A stretch of DNA of 64,000 nucleotides from CALCTE01 sp045585835 (GCA_045585835.1 JAZMZG010000037.1:1-64000); one strand, 5' to 3'; numbered from the stretch's first letter, positions 20,777 to 29,177 are shown. The notes: generated by a model from the sequence alone, not told the origin. Program-made: numbers and translations.

Positions 20777-23311
20777 TTACTGTTGTACTTCTTCCATTAT
20801 GAAAGCTTCCAAAACATCATTTTCGTGAATGTCATTGAATTTTTCAAGTCCGATTCCGCACTCATATCCGGACATAACTTCTTTTGCGTCATCCTTAAAG
20901 CGCTTGAGTGATGAAACACTGTCTTCAAAAATAACCACGCTGTCACGAAGAACACGAATGTTTGAATTTCTTGTTACCTTACCGTCGGTGATATAGCAAC
21001 CGGCAATAGTACCGACCTTAGGTACGTGAATTGTCTGTCTGACCTCTGCTCTTCCGAGTATGACTTCCTTAAATTTGGGAGCAAGCATCCCCTTCATTGC
21101 CGAAGTTATCTCTTCGATGCAATCATAGATAACTCTGTAGGTTCTTATATCGACCTTGTTTTCTTTTGCAGTATCCGCTGCGATCTTATCAGGTCTTACG
21201 TTAAAGCCGACGATAATTGCATTAGATGCATCTGCCAAAGTTACGTCGGATTCCTTGATGCCGCCAACAGCGCCGTGAATAACGTTTACTTTTACTTCTT
21301 CGTTTGAAAGCTTTACAAGAGATGCTTTTACGGCTTCAACGGAACCTTGTACGTCAGCTTTAACTATAATGTTAAGCTCTTTAGCACCGTCGGAAATTTG
21401 GGCAAACAAATCGTCCAAAGAAGCCTTTTGATTAGCGTTAAACGCCTCTTCTTTGAGCTTCGTACGTCTTTGGTCTGCAAGCTCTCTTGCCATACGCTCG
21501 TCTTTAACTACGTTAAGGATATCGCCTGCGTTGGGAACTTCGGAAAGACCTACTATCTCAACAGGTGTAGAGGGTCCTGCGATCTTAACGGTCTTACCCA
21601 TATCGTTAGTCATTACACGAATTCTACCGACTGTCGTGCCGACAATTACGATATCGCTCTGCTTGAGCGAACCGTTTTGTACAAGAACCGTAGCGACGGG
21701 GCCTTTACCTTTATCAAGCTTTGCTTCAATAACGATACCTTTGGCTTCTCTGTTGGGATTTGCTTTGAGCTCCTTCATATCGGCAACCAAGAGCGCCATC
21801 TCAAGAAGCTCGGGAATCCCCTGACCGGTGAGTGCCGAGATAGGCACGCATATCGTATCACCGCCCCATTCTTCAGGCACAAGATCATAATTCGTAAGGT
21901 CTTGCTTGATCTTATCGGGATTTGCCGTGGGTTTATCCATTTTGTTTATAGCTACGATTATCGGAATATTTGCAGCTTTAGCATGGTTAATAGCTTCTAC
22001 CGTTTGGGGCATGATTCCGTCATCGGCAGCTACAACAAGTATAGCGATATCGGTAGCCTTTGCGCCTCTTGCGCGCATTGTCGTAAACGCTTCGTGGCCG
22101 GGTGTATCAAGGAAGGTGACTTTCTTGCCGTCGATATCAACACTGTACGCGCCGATGTGCTGAGTAATACCGCCCGCTTCGCCCTTTGTTACACTTGTCT
22201 TTCTTATTGCGTCAAGAAGTGAAGTTTTACCGTGGTCAACGTGTCCCATAACAACAAGTACGGGGGGACGGGGTTGGAGGTCTTCTTCTTTATCTTCTGT
22301 TTCGTCAATGAGCTTTTCTTCAATTGTAACGACGACCTCTTTAACAACTTTTGCACCAAAATCTTCAGCAACGAGAGATGCCGTATCAAAATCAATCGTT
22401 TGGTTGAGAGAAACCATCACGCCGAGCATCATTAGCTTCTTAACTATCTCTGAAGCGGTTATCTTCATTCTCTGCGCAAATTCGCTTACGACGATCTCGG
22501 GAGGAATATGAACGGTAAGAGGCTGATTTCTTGCTTTTTCAAGCTCGGCCTTCTTTATCTTTTCCATCGCTAAGCGTTCTTTATCGAAGCCTCTGTCTCT
22601 GTTGTTGTTTTTCTTTATCTTTTGTCTGTTTTCGATTATCTTATCGGATTTTTCGGGAATATATTTTTCAAGTCTTTCATCGTACTTTGAAAGGTCTACG
22701 CTCGTCGTTCTTGTATCAACTATACGTACCTCTCCCGTTTTAGCTTTTACAGCGCCCTGTCCCTTAGGCTTATTTTGTTGTTGCGAGGTAGGTACTCTTA
22801 CCTTTGTGTTATTATTGACAGCCGGCTCTCTTGCAGGACGATAAGGCGCAGGCTTTTGAGCCGTACGGCGATCCTGTTTTGCATCTTGACGGACTTCGGG
22901 TCTTTGGGGCGCCTTGCCGTTTTTGTCGTCAAGCTTTCTTTCATCAACACGCTTTACTACGTTTTGTTTTTGTTCGGGCGCCTTTGTAATCTGCTTTTGA
23001 GGTGCCGGTTGTACTTCAGCTTTTTTGGGAGCTTCCGCCTTCTTGGGTGCTTCTTTATTTGTTTGCGCAGGAGCACTCTCAACCTTCGGTTCGGTTTTTT
23101 TCTTAGGCGCTGTTAAATAAGGAGTAACGTCTTCAACGGTATACTTCGTTAAAAGATACTCCAAAATCATGCTCATCTCATCAGAGGAAAGTGCCGCCAT
23201 CGTCGTTTTTCCGGGCACTCCGTGTTCTGTGTAGAAAGTGACAAGCTCTTTACTTTGCATGCCGAGAGCTTTTGCCACTGCGTTTAATTTATTCTTCGTC
23301 TGTACTGCCAT
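20777..23311 (-). CDS. infB: translation initiation factor IF-2
   Basis: The 844-aa protein has an N-terminal IF2_N segment, a long disordered region rich in K, A, P and Q (about 85-215), a second IF2_N (near 285), the G domain with GHVDHGKT (near 360), DTPGHEAF and NKMD, and the C-terminal beta-barrels. IF-2 brings initiator tRNA to the 30S subunit and drives subunit joining by GTP hydrolysis. The start is ATG 23311 after GGAGGATG; upstream in-frame ATGs lie inside ylxQ. It overlaps the ylxQ stop by 23 bp. It is the last gene of rimP-nusA-ylxR-ylxQ-infB. Confidence 0.97.
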   Translation of the reverse strand: MAVQTKNKLNAVAKALGMQSKELVTFYTEHGVPGKTTMAALSSDEMSMILEYLLTKYTVEDVTPYLTAPKKKTEPKVESAPAQTNKEAPKKAEAPKKAEVQPAPQKQITKAPEQKQNVVKRVDERKLDDKNGKAPQRPEVRQDAKQDRRTAQKPAPYRPAREPAVNNNTKVRVPTSQQQNKPKGQGAVKAKTGEVRIVDTRTTSVDLSKYDERLEKYIPEKSDKIIENRQKIKKNNNRDRGFDKERLAMEKIKKAELEKARNQPLTVHIPPEIVVSEFAQRMKITASEIVKKLMMLGVMVSLNQTIDFDTASLVAEDFGAKVVKEVVVTIEEKLIDETEDKEEDLQPRPPVLVVMGHVDHGKTSLLDAIRKTSVTKGEAGGITQHIGAYSVDIDGKKVTFLDTPGHEAFTTMRARGAKATDIAILVVAADDGIMPQTVEAINHAKAANIPIIVAINKMDKPTANPDKIKQDLTNYDLVPEEWGGDTICVPISALTGQGIPELLEMALLVADMKELKANPNREAKGIVIEAKLDKGKGPVATVLVQNGSLKQSDIVIVGTTVGRIRVMTNDMGKTVKIAGPSTPVEIVGLSEVPNAGDILNVVKDERMARELADQRRTKLKEEAFNANQKASLDDLFAQISDGAKELNIIVKADVQGSVEAVKASLVKLSNEEVKVNVIHGAVGGIKESDVTLADASNAIIVGFNVRPDKIAADTAKENKVDIRTYRVIYDCIEEITSAMKGMLAPKFKEVILGRAEVRQTIHVPKVGTIAGCYITDGKVTRNSNIRVLRDSVVIFEDSVSSLKRFKDDAKEVMSGYECGIGLEKFNDIHENDVLEAFIMEEVQQ

Positions 23312-23630
23312 ATACACATCCTCCATCTGCTTTTGCTGCTTTTCTGACCGCCTTATTAAGTTCATTGTCCGAAACGTAAACTGCGGCTATATTTCCCATC
23401 TTACCGATGGCTGATGACACTTCGGTCATCTTATTTGATAAAATACAGTATTCAATACCGTAATATTTACACGAATCGCAAAATTTCTTTTTGGTATTAT
23501 CCGAAGCATCAGCAGATATATAAACCGCCTTCGCCTTATTTTTACGAATACCGTCAAGTACCGCATCCGTACCGGAAACAAGCTGACCTGCACGTTTTGC
23601 AAGTCCAAGCATACCCAAGACTTTATTCAA
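23289..23630 (-). CDS. ylxQ: L7Ae-family ribosomal protein YlxQ, TTG start
   Basis: The 113-aa protein has the L7Ae/L30e fold with LGLAKRAGQLVSG at the start, AKAVYISADAS, and the C-terminal NELNKAVRKAA. The family start (MNKVL.LLGLA) is matched if TTG 23630 is used; AAAGGAG lies ten bases upstream. ATG alternatives at 23660 and 23699 lie inside ylxR, and ATG 23612 would remove the first beta-strand. The gene overlaps ylxR by 8 bp and infB by 23 bp. It is predicted to bind kink-turn RNA, but its role in Firmicutes is not settled. Confidence 0.88.
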   Translation of the reverse strand: MNKVLGMLGLAKRAGQLVSGTDAVLDGIRKNKAKAVYISADASDNTKKKFCDSCKYYGIEYCILSNKMTEVSSAIGKMGNIAAVYVSDNELNKAVRKAAKADGGCVYGSTDEE

Positions 23631-23886
23631 CTTTTTCAAACTCCTTTGCAAGAGCTTCATACACGGACTCGGGAATTTTCTTATCAAATATCTTTTCAAG
23701 CCGGCGTGATTTTATTATCATCGCAAGACATTTGGGATCTTTACATATATATCCCCCTCTGCCGTTTTTCTTGCCTGTAAAGTCTACTGATATTTCACCG
23801 TCCGGAGAATGAACAATTCTGACAAGGTCGTTTTTTTCTTTTTGAGCGTTGCAACCCATACACTTGCGAATCGGTACTTTTTTCAT
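23623..23886 (-). CDS. ylxR: YlxR family RNA-binding protein (RnpM)
   Basis: The 87-aa protein has the YlxR landmarks: RKCMGC near the start, LVRIV, GRGGYIC and the CLAMIIKSRRLEKIF helix. Family members bind RNA; recent work on B. subtilis proposed modulation of RNase P, hence RnpM. It lies 17 bp after nusA and overlaps ylxQ by 8 bp, the standard order of this operon. Confidence 0.93.
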   Translation of the reverse strand: MKKVPIRKCMGCNAQKEKNDLVRIVHSPDGEISVDFTGKKNGRGGYICKDPKCLAMIIKSRRLEKIFDKKIPESVYEALAKEFEKVE

Positions 23887-23903
23887 TAAATAACCTCAAA
23901 TAA

Positions 23904-24941
23904 TCATTCTCTTGTTGTCTTAATGTCTATCTTTAACCCGGTAAGCTTCGCTGCAAGACGAGCGTTTTGTCCTTCCTTACCGATTGCCAAAGAAAGTTGA
24001 TCTTCATCAACAACAGCTCTATAAGTCTTTTCTTCGAGCTTTATAACTTCATTTACGGTAGCGGGAGAAAGCGCCATCTTGATGTATTCCTCGGGTTCTT
24101 CGCAATATTTTACTATATCTATCTTTTCGCCCTTGATCTCGTTTACAATACTGTTGATTCGAGCACCTCTTGCACCGATACAGGAACCGATAGCATCAAC
24201 ATCGGGGTCTCTTGACATAACGCTCATTTTTGTTCTTGATCCCGCTTCTCTTGCAATACCCATTATGATTATCGTTCCGTCAAGAATTTCGGGTACTTCG
24301 AGCTCAAAAAGTCTTTTTATAAGACCTGAATGCGTTCTTGATATGGAAACTATAGGACCTCTTGTTTCCTTTTTAACTTCCGAGAGATATACCTTAATAT
24401 GATCGCCGGGATAAAGGTCCTCGCCCGTAATCTGTTCGTTTTTGGGAAGCAAAAGCTCGTTTTTACCGATTTCAATATAAGCGTTGCCGCTGACGGAATC
24501 AACACGTACTACTTTACCGGTTAAAATCTCATCTTTTTTATCTTCAAACTGCTTTGCAAGAAGACTCCTCTCTGCCTCGCGCATAGCCTGAATTATAACT
24601 TGTTTTGCCGTCTGCGCAGAAATTCTGCCAAAATTCTTTGTTTTAAGCTCTTCTTCGATTACACTGCCGAGCTTTGCACGTTTGCTATGTGTTTTTGCTT
24701 GCTCTAAAGTAAGCTCACAGTTGGGATTCTCAACAGTTTCAACAACGTTGTATTGCTTATACATCTTAACGTCTTTTTTATTTTGGTCGATAACGATCCT
24801 AACGTTGCAGTTAATATCTTTACGGTACTCCTGCTTATATGCAGCCAAAAGAGCCGCTTCAACCTTTTCGAGCAAATATTCTTTAGGTATACCTTTTTCC
24901 TTTTCTATAAGTTCAAGTGCTGTGAAAAATTCGTTATTCAT
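23904..24941 (-). CDS. nusA: transcription termination/antitermination factor NusA
   Basis: The 345-aa protein has the N-terminal RNA-polymerase-binding domain (1-125), an S1 domain (about 135-200) and two KH domains (about 210-345) with IGSCIGARGARI and LAIGKEGQNARLAAKLTG. It lacks the C-terminal acidic repeats of proteobacterial NusA, as is normal in Firmicutes. It acts in pausing, intrinsic termination and rRNA antitermination. It is preceded by rimP (17-bp gap). Confidence 0.96.
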   Translation of the reverse strand: MNNEFFTALELIEKEKGIPKEYLLEKVEAALLAAYKQEYRKDINCNVRIVIDQNKKDVKMYKQYNVVETVENPNCELTLEQAKTHSKRAKLGSVIEEELKTKNFGRISAQTAKQVIIQAMREAERSLLAKQFEDKKDEILTGKVVRVDSVSGNAYIEIGKNELLLPKNEQITGEDLYPGDHIKVYLSEVKKETRGPIVSISRTHSGLIKRLFELEVPEILDGTIIIMGIAREAGSRTKMSVMSRDPDVDAIGSCIGARGARINSIVNEIKGEKIDIVKYCEEPEEYIKMALSPATVNEVIKLEEKTYRAVVDEDQLSLAIGKEGQNARLAAKLTGLKIDIKTTRE

Positions 24942-24958
24942 ATCACGATCCTCCGAAA

Positions 24959-25447
24959 TTATACATTCTTTTCCGCAAATAACTTGCCGTAATCAACGTC
25001 AACCTTTGCAAAACTTATATCTTTTTTGTTGTATTTCTTTTCTTCTCCGTTAATTTCCAATATCAAAGTGTTTTCATCGTGCGCCTTTAAAACGCCGCAT
25101 ATCTTTTTAGTGCCGTCTATTTTAGTGTAAAATCCGATTTCAATTTTTTCACCTATCGCTCCGTCGAAATGAGCAGGCTTTGTAAGCTTTCTGTCCGCAC
25201 CGCAAGAAGAAACCTCCAAGCAGTATTGGCAGTCAATAACGTCCAACTCATCAAGAAGAGGATCTATGGCTCTGCTGAGGCTCTCGCAGTCCTCAATGAA
25301 AACACCTCCGACCTTATCGATCAAAATACAAAGGTTGAAATCCGCACCTTCTTTAAAAAAATCAACGTCGTATAGGATAAGCCCAAGCTTTTCGCATAAG
25401 GGGGCTGCTATTTTTGTTACCTCGCTTATAATTACATCTTTCTTCAT
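24959..25447 (-). CDS. rimP: ribosome maturation factor RimP
   Basis: The 162-aa protein shows the RimP landmarks: LGLILYDVDFFKEG, LCILIDKVGGVFIEDCESLSRAIDPLLDELDVI and YCLEVSSCGADRKLTKPAHF (the canonical form is EVSSPGLDRPL, so P and L are replaced by C and A). RimP assists 30S assembly. The start is the ATG after GAGGAAAG; an upstream frame start overlaps the leader hairpin. It is the first gene of the nusA-infB operon, with a promoter at 25520-25548. Confidence 0.93.
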   Translation of the reverse strand: MKKDVIISEVTKIAAPLCEKLGLILYDVDFFKEGADFNLCILIDKVGGVFIEDCESLSRAIDPLLDELDVIDCQYCLEVSSCGADRKLTKPAHFDGAIGEKIEIGFYTKIDGTKKICGVLKAHDENTLILEINGEEKKYNKKDISFAKVDVDYGKLFAEKNV

Positions 25448-25467
25448 ACTTTCCTCAAACAAACATA

Positions 25468-25494
25468 AAAGAGTGGGGAAAAACACCACTCTTT
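25468..25494 (-). promoter_or_regulatory. hairpin in the rimP leader
   Basis: Minus strand: AAAGAGTGG pairs with CCACTCTTT (9 bp, nine-base loop), followed by T-rich sequence, 21 bases before the rimP ATG and within the short leader. It could be an attenuator for NusA feedback. Whether it terminates is not shown. Confidence 0.55.
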
Positions 25495-25519
25495 CTTAAA
25501 TCATTATCATTCTACGTTA

Positions 25520-25548
25520 ATTTTACCACTATTTTATTTTAAATGCAA
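25520..25548 (-). promoter_or_regulatory. promoter of the rimP-infB operon
   Basis: Minus strand TTGCAT (25543-25548), 17 bases, TAAAAT (25520-25525). Confidence 0.7.
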
Positions 25549-25608
25549 TAGTTTTACATAAAAAAATTATTTTTTTGTTTTAATATTCGAAAAAAATTTA
25601 AAATTGTC

Positions 25609-25637
25609 TTGACTTAAATAAAAAGGTGTGGTAATAT
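25609..25637 (+). promoter_or_regulatory. tRNA-Thr promoter
   Basis: TTGACT (25609-25614), 17 bases, TAATAT (25632-25637), 30 bases before the tRNA. Confidence 0.7.
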
Positions 25638-25666
25638 ACTGTTGTTCGCTTTATAATTTGATATTT

Positions 25667-25741
25667 GCTGATGTGGCGCAGTGGTAGCGCAATTGATTCG
25701 TAATCAATAGGCCATGGGTTCAAATCCCATCATCAGCTCCA
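25667..25741 (+). tRNA. tRNA-Thr (anticodon CGT)
   Basis: A complete 75-nt cloverleaf: acceptor GCTGATG/CATCAGC, discriminator T, encoded CCA, anticodon stem ATTGA/TCAAT with loop TTCGTAA and anticodon CGT. It reads ACG codons. It is a single-gene transcript with its own promoter and terminator. Confidence 0.97.
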
Positions 25742-25742
25742 A

Positions 25743-25775
25743 AAAAGACGGTTGCTCTGCAACCGTCTTTTTTTA
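25743..25775. terminator. terminator after tRNA-Thr, also facing the anti-sigma gene
   Basis: A strong stem AAAAGACGGTTGC/GCAACCGTCTTTT with a TCT loop and further T residues. It sits between two converging units and can work both ways. Confidence 0.92.
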
Positions 25776-25778
25776 TTA

Positions 25779-26993
25779 TTACAATAACTTCAGAATATAT
25801 TTTTTCACTTTCTCAAGTTCACTTGCCTTCCGCTCGCCGTTTTCTCCTTTATCTGCAATCGGCGCAAGACGGTCAAAATCCATATGCTCATTTTCAAAGT
25901 ATTCATATGGCTTATCTTCAAAGAAGTATTTATTCCATTTGTCTTCGGAGGCGTTTGCAAATTCATCGGGTATAAGATATGCTATACGTCTCTTTTCTTC
26001 AGCCATAAAGGCTTTTATTGCAAGAGGTACATATACCGCACGCTTCGTCAAAATATATTCTTGTTCCAAACTATCTATGGTTTCATTAGCAGCAGAAGCA
26101 AGCCTAAATATATATCCGCCTTTTTCCGCAAGTTCATTGATGTCATCAGCGGACAGATCCATAAAGAATGCATATTCACCCTTATACGCTTCATAAATGA
26201 ACACGCCGGACTCCTCGGTGACAAGAACCGGGGCGGTTTCGCTCAATTGGGTTGCATATTCGAGACGAGCATTGGCAATTTTATCGTTGTATTCATTTCT
26301 CAATTCTTCACTGCGTGCATCGCATTTACGACTCAACTCTTTCTTCAACGCTTCTTTTTCATCAATCTGAAGCTGCTCATATAGTTCTTCACGCCCTTCA
26401 TCTACACCAACTAATTTGGACAAAGCATCTTCGTATTCCTCAATTGCTTTTACAAGCTGATCATAGAGCAAAAGAAATTTTTCATCCTCTTCATCCGCCG
26501 TAAACTCATTATTGTCCTCATCGGTAATTATAATTTCGACAATAACTCGATAAACGGCATCCGTGTCACGATACATCTGCATTTTTTCCAGTAAAGCGTT
26601 TGAAATATACCGTTCTTCTCTACTTTTCACATTCTCGAGTTCAATTCCATCATAGTCATCATCACTGTCAGCCACGATGTACGGTCCCTTTTGAATGTTA
26701 TCATTATCGGTGTCCGAGTTATCGCCTTCAGTGGATAGTTGTCCTATATCACCGCTATCGGGAGAGAAGAACGTTGGAACGTGAAGAGCTACGCCTACAA
26801 TAAGGAGTAAACACGCAGCAAATGCCGCCACTCTGCGAAATACAGGAGTAATATAAACCGGCTTCTTTGCGTTCTTCTTTTTTATATACATTTGGAGTTT
26901 TTCCGAGTCATCCACTTCGTAAGCATTGGCAAGGATATCTTCATCGACATTTAATAGGTGTTCGGACAATCTTTCATTGCGAGAGTTTTTCAT
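25779..26993 (-). CDS. single-pass membrane protein paired with ECF sigma factor (putative anti-sigma factor)
   Basis: The 404-aa protein has a cytoplasmic N-terminus (about 1-50), one membrane helix (about 52-70, VAAFAACLLLIVGVALHV), an acidic linker (about 80-120) and an extracytoplasmic part rich in E and K with predicted coiled-coil (about 170-255) and a mixed C-terminal region. No known domain was recognised outside the N-terminus. Its start overlaps the sigma factor stop by four bases (ATGA), the usual arrangement for a sigma/anti-sigma pair. It lacks the HxxxCxxC zinc motif of many anti-sigmas. The anti-sigma role is inferred from position and topology. Confidence 0.72.
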   Translation of the reverse strand: MKNSRNERLSEHLLNVDEDILANAYEVDDSEKLQMYIKKKNAKKPVYITPVFRRVAAFAACLLLIVGVALHVPTFFSPDSGDIGQLSTEGDNSDTDNDNIQKGPYIVADSDDDYDGIELENVKSREERYISNALLEKMQMYRDTDAVYRVIVEIIITDEDNNEFTADEEDEKFLLLYDQLVKAIEEYEDALSKLVGVDEGREELYEQLQIDEKEALKKELSRKCDARSEELRNEYNDKIANARLEYATQLSETAPVLVTEESGVFIYEAYKGEYAFFMDLSADDINELAEKGGYIFRLASAANETIDSLEQEYILTKRAVYVPLAIKAFMAEEKRRIAYLIPDEFANASEDKWNKYFFEDKPYEYFENEHMDFDRLAPIADKGENGERKASELEKVKKYILKLL

Positions 26994-27550
26994 ATAATGA
27001 CGCCCTCCTTTTCAAGCATCTTTCTTAGCTTTTTTCTTGCGCGGTACAATTTTACAGAAATACGGTTCTCGTCCAAATCAAACCGTTTTGCTAAATCTGT
27101 CACTGATTCAAGATACATATATCGGCGAACAAACAAAATCTCAGTTTCCGGATCAAGACCGCGAAGGAATGCAGATAACACGGAACGAATCGTTTCACCG
27201 TCCTCATTTCTGCTCTCAGGTATTTCTTCTGCCGGTAGGCAGTCGCCAAGTTCTGAGAGCATAATGGAAAATCCTGTATTCCTCTTTTGCCTTGTATTAT
27301 ATCTGAGTTTGTCAACACCAATACGTCTTGCGATTTTGCATATATAGGTTGGTAAGCTTGTCGGATTGTTTGGCGGAATAGAATTCCATACCGCCAAAAG
27401 CACGTCATTTCCGCATTCTTCTATATCGCATTCATCGCTCAAGACTTCTCTGATAATCCCCTTGTACAGTCGGGAATATTTATGGGATACTTCTTCAAGC
27501 GCAGTCTCGATGCGCTCAAATAACATTTCTATTATTCTACTGTCATCCAT
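26990..27550 (-). CDS. ECF-type RNA polymerase sigma factor
   Basis: The 186-aa protein has sigma region 2 (about 25-95, with DIEECGNDVLLAVWNSI and PTYICKIARRIGVDKLR) and region 4 (about 130-182, LDPETEILFVRRYMYLESVTDLAKRF... ending in RARKKLRKML), the two-domain layout of ECF sigma factors. AAAGGGG precedes the ATG. It is cotranscribed with the membrane protein downstream. The signal and regulon are unknown. A 15-bp palindrome lies 14 bp upstream of the start. Confidence 0.9.
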   Translation of the reverse strand: MDDSRIIEMLFERIETALEEVSHKYSRLYKGIIREVLSDECDIEECGNDVLLAVWNSIPPNNPTSLPTYICKIARRIGVDKLRYNTRQKRNTGFSIMLSELGDCLPAEEIPESRNEDGETIRSVLSAFLRGLDPETEILFVRRYMYLESVTDLAKRFDLDENRISVKLYRARKKLRKMLEKEGVII

Positions 27551-27563
27551 AATACCCCTTTCC

Positions 27564-27578
27564 GTGACAAATTGACAC
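27564..27578. promoter_or_regulatory. palindrome upstream of the ECF sigma gene
   Basis: GTG-N-CAA-N-TTG-N-CAC is symmetric over 15 bases and lies immediately upstream of the sigma factor ribosome binding site. It could be an operator; no matching regulator is identified. Confidence 0.3.
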
Positions 27579-27637
27579 CGCGCGATTGTCTTTCACCTAT
27601 TAAGTCGATATTTATTTTAAAATATGTCACATAAGAC

Positions 27638-27673
27638 AAAAAAGCCCGCAACTTTTTGCAAGTTACAGGCTTT
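27638..27673 (-). terminator. terminator of the small transcript
   Basis: Minus strand: AAAGCC pairs with GGCTTT and AACTT with AAGTT across a three-base mismatch, with loop GCAAA, followed by further T residues. Confidence 0.75.
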
Positions 27674-27771
27674 CATCCTAGTCCACTTTCAGTTCATGGG
27701 TGTATACAATAGCCTATAACTGGCTTAAAACCCCGAAAAAACAAATGCGCACAAAACCTACTGTGTATGTC

Positions 27772-27867
27772 TTATGCGCATTGGCTGCTGAATTTGATTC
27801 TCCTAAACCTCAAATAGCACGGAGCTTTGCGCACAAAACTTTGAAACAGGTTAATAAAGATTTTCAC
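27772..27867 (-). CDS. possible 31-aa basic peptide, GTG start
   Basis: A GTG is preceded by AGGGTGAT, which matches the anti-Shine-Dalgarno GGTGAT well, with five bases between. The frame gives a 31-residue peptide with Phe-rich and Arg/Lys-rich halves and two Cys. Length and composition are not proof of coding, and the frame ends inside one arm of an inverted repeat. Confidence 0.25.
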   Translation of the reverse strand: MKIFINLFQSFVRKAPCYLRFRRIKFSSQCA

Positions 27868-27898
27868 AACGCATCACCCTTTCTATTTATCTATTCAT

Positions 27899-27927
27899 AT
27901 TATAACACGCTTTACTGAAAAACGCAA
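27899..27927 (-). promoter_or_regulatory. promoter of the small transcript
   Basis: Minus strand TTGCGT (27922-27927), 17 bases, TATAAT (27899-27904). Between here and 28130 I see no further gene; that stretch is A/T-rich. Confidence 0.6.
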
Positions 27928-28130
27928 TAAAAATTTACTTTTTTAGATATTAAGAGCATAACTATATCGCAAAGTGTAAACTCTATGTCATTTGCACTCT
28001 GATTTTGGAACAGTAGATTTTTGTAAAAGTTTGCACAAAAAATTATTGACATAATTGATCTGTTATAAAGTTTGCTTTTCCTGATATAGTTGATTTTTTA
28101 TACATAAATAATATCCGACAGCACTTTGCT

Positions 28131-29015
28131 CTAATATACCCTTGTAATTATATATTCTTTATCTAATGCAAATGGATCAATAATTTCAAAAAAGCCGTAA
28201 AGCTCATCTTGTTTTTGGGCTTGTATGTTAGCAAAAGTAATATCCATATTCCACCAAGATCTATCAAAGTAAACTCGGTTCCAAGTATGGTGGTATTGAT
28301 GGTTTTTCCGTGCATCACCATCAACCACATAGCATGGGATATTCTGACTGCGGCAGAGTGCAGCGAATAGATGAGAAAAGTCATAACAGACTCCTTTTAG
28401 TGTGCTTAAGGTTTTATGAACGTTAAAATATTGAATAACCGGATTGTACTCATAGTCATACTCGAAGTTATGTATCATCCATTCGTATATTGCTTTTACC
28501 TTTTCTTCATCGGTATCACAATCGGCACAAATTTCGTCAGCAAGTTTAACTGTGTCTACATCCCACAAGGTTGACTGACCGTTGGTAAGAGAAACATCAT
28601 CTTGTTTGTATACGAAAATATATGCTGATAAAATTAACGACAAAATTACAGAAGATACTACCAATACATAAATTTTGGTCAATAACTTATCTTTACGAGT
28701 AGCGTTGGCAAAAGCAACAAAATACATAAAGACAACATCAAGTGATATGATTGCTAAAATGGGAAATACTCTTCGACAATAAATCGCATAAACAATATTC
28801 ATACAAGCAATGAGTATCAGTGAAATATAAACTGTCGATCTCATTGCTTTTGAATTTATCTTAACTGTTAAAAATAAAGTTGGTAGAGCCGATAGTAGAT
28901 AGAATACTTGTAGAGTGGAAGAGAGAACAAGAAATTCTCTCATGTAAAATCCCAATATTAAATTATATGTAAGTGCTATAGTGAAGAAAATAATTCTTGT
29001 TTTTGTAGTCTTCAT
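28131..29015 (-). CDS. membrane protein with C-terminal transglutaminase-like domain
   Basis: The 294-aa protein has about five membrane helices in the first 155 residues and then a transglutaminase-like (papain-fold) domain with the Cys-His-Asp triad visible as LKGVCYDFSHLF, QYHHTWNRVYF and WWNMDITF. AAGGAG precedes ATG 29015; the longer frame start at 29045 lacks a good site. The domain probably faces outward and may cut or crosslink cell-surface peptides; the substrate is unknown. It is monocistronic and close to the ECF sigma unit but separated from it by a small transcript, so a functional link is only a possibility. Confidence 0.85.
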   Translation of the reverse strand: MKTTKTRIIFFTIALTYNLILGFYMREFLVLSSTLQVFYLLSALPTLFLTVKINSKAMRSTVYISLILIACMNIVYAIYCRRVFPILAIISLDVVFMYFVAFANATRKDKLLTKIYVLVVSSVILSLILSAYIFVYKQDDVSLTNGQSTLWDVDTVKLADEICADCDTDEEKVKAIYEWMIHNFEYDYEYNPVIQYFNVHKTLSTLKGVCYDFSHLFAALCRSQNIPCYVVDGDARKNHQYHHTWNRVYFDRSWWNMDITFANIQAQKQDELYGFFEIIDPFALDKEYIITRVY

Positions 29016-29129
29016 TTCAAATCTCCTTTTATGTGCGAAATTCATTGAAACGAAGAAGTGGCAGCACAGAGCAAACCACTCTGTACTGCCACAAACAAAG
29101 ACTTATTTAACATCTTTTAAGAAAACAAC

Positions 29130-29169
29130 AAACCCGAACATTTCACCAATCGGTAAAAGGTTCGGGTTT
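29130..29169 (-). terminator. terminator of tRNA-Leu
   Basis: Minus strand: a long hairpin with AAACCCGAAC/GTTCGGGTTT at the base and a nearly perfect inner stem, then a T-rich tail. It begins nine bases after the tRNA. Confidence 0.85.
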
Positions 29170-29177
29170 GAATGCTT

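Larger units (their letters stand above)
27638..27892 (-). ncRNA. candidate small transcript of about 250 nt
   Basis: The minus strand between a consensus-like promoter (27899-27927) and a terminator (27638-27673) has no conventional gene. It contains an 8-bp inverted repeat AATGCGCA (27744-27751) / TGCGCATT (27775-27782), two copies of TTTTGTGCGCA and a possible 31-codon reading frame. It may be a regulatory RNA or a small-peptide mRNA. No known RNA family was recognised. Confidence 0.4.

Noticed and set aside
21347..22222. 291-codon plus-strand frame
   Set aside because: Shadow of infB; no motif and no ribosome binding site.
27700..27918. 72-codon plus-strand frame
   Set aside because: No Shine-Dalgarno site, and it is antisense to the promoter-terminator unit on the minus strand.
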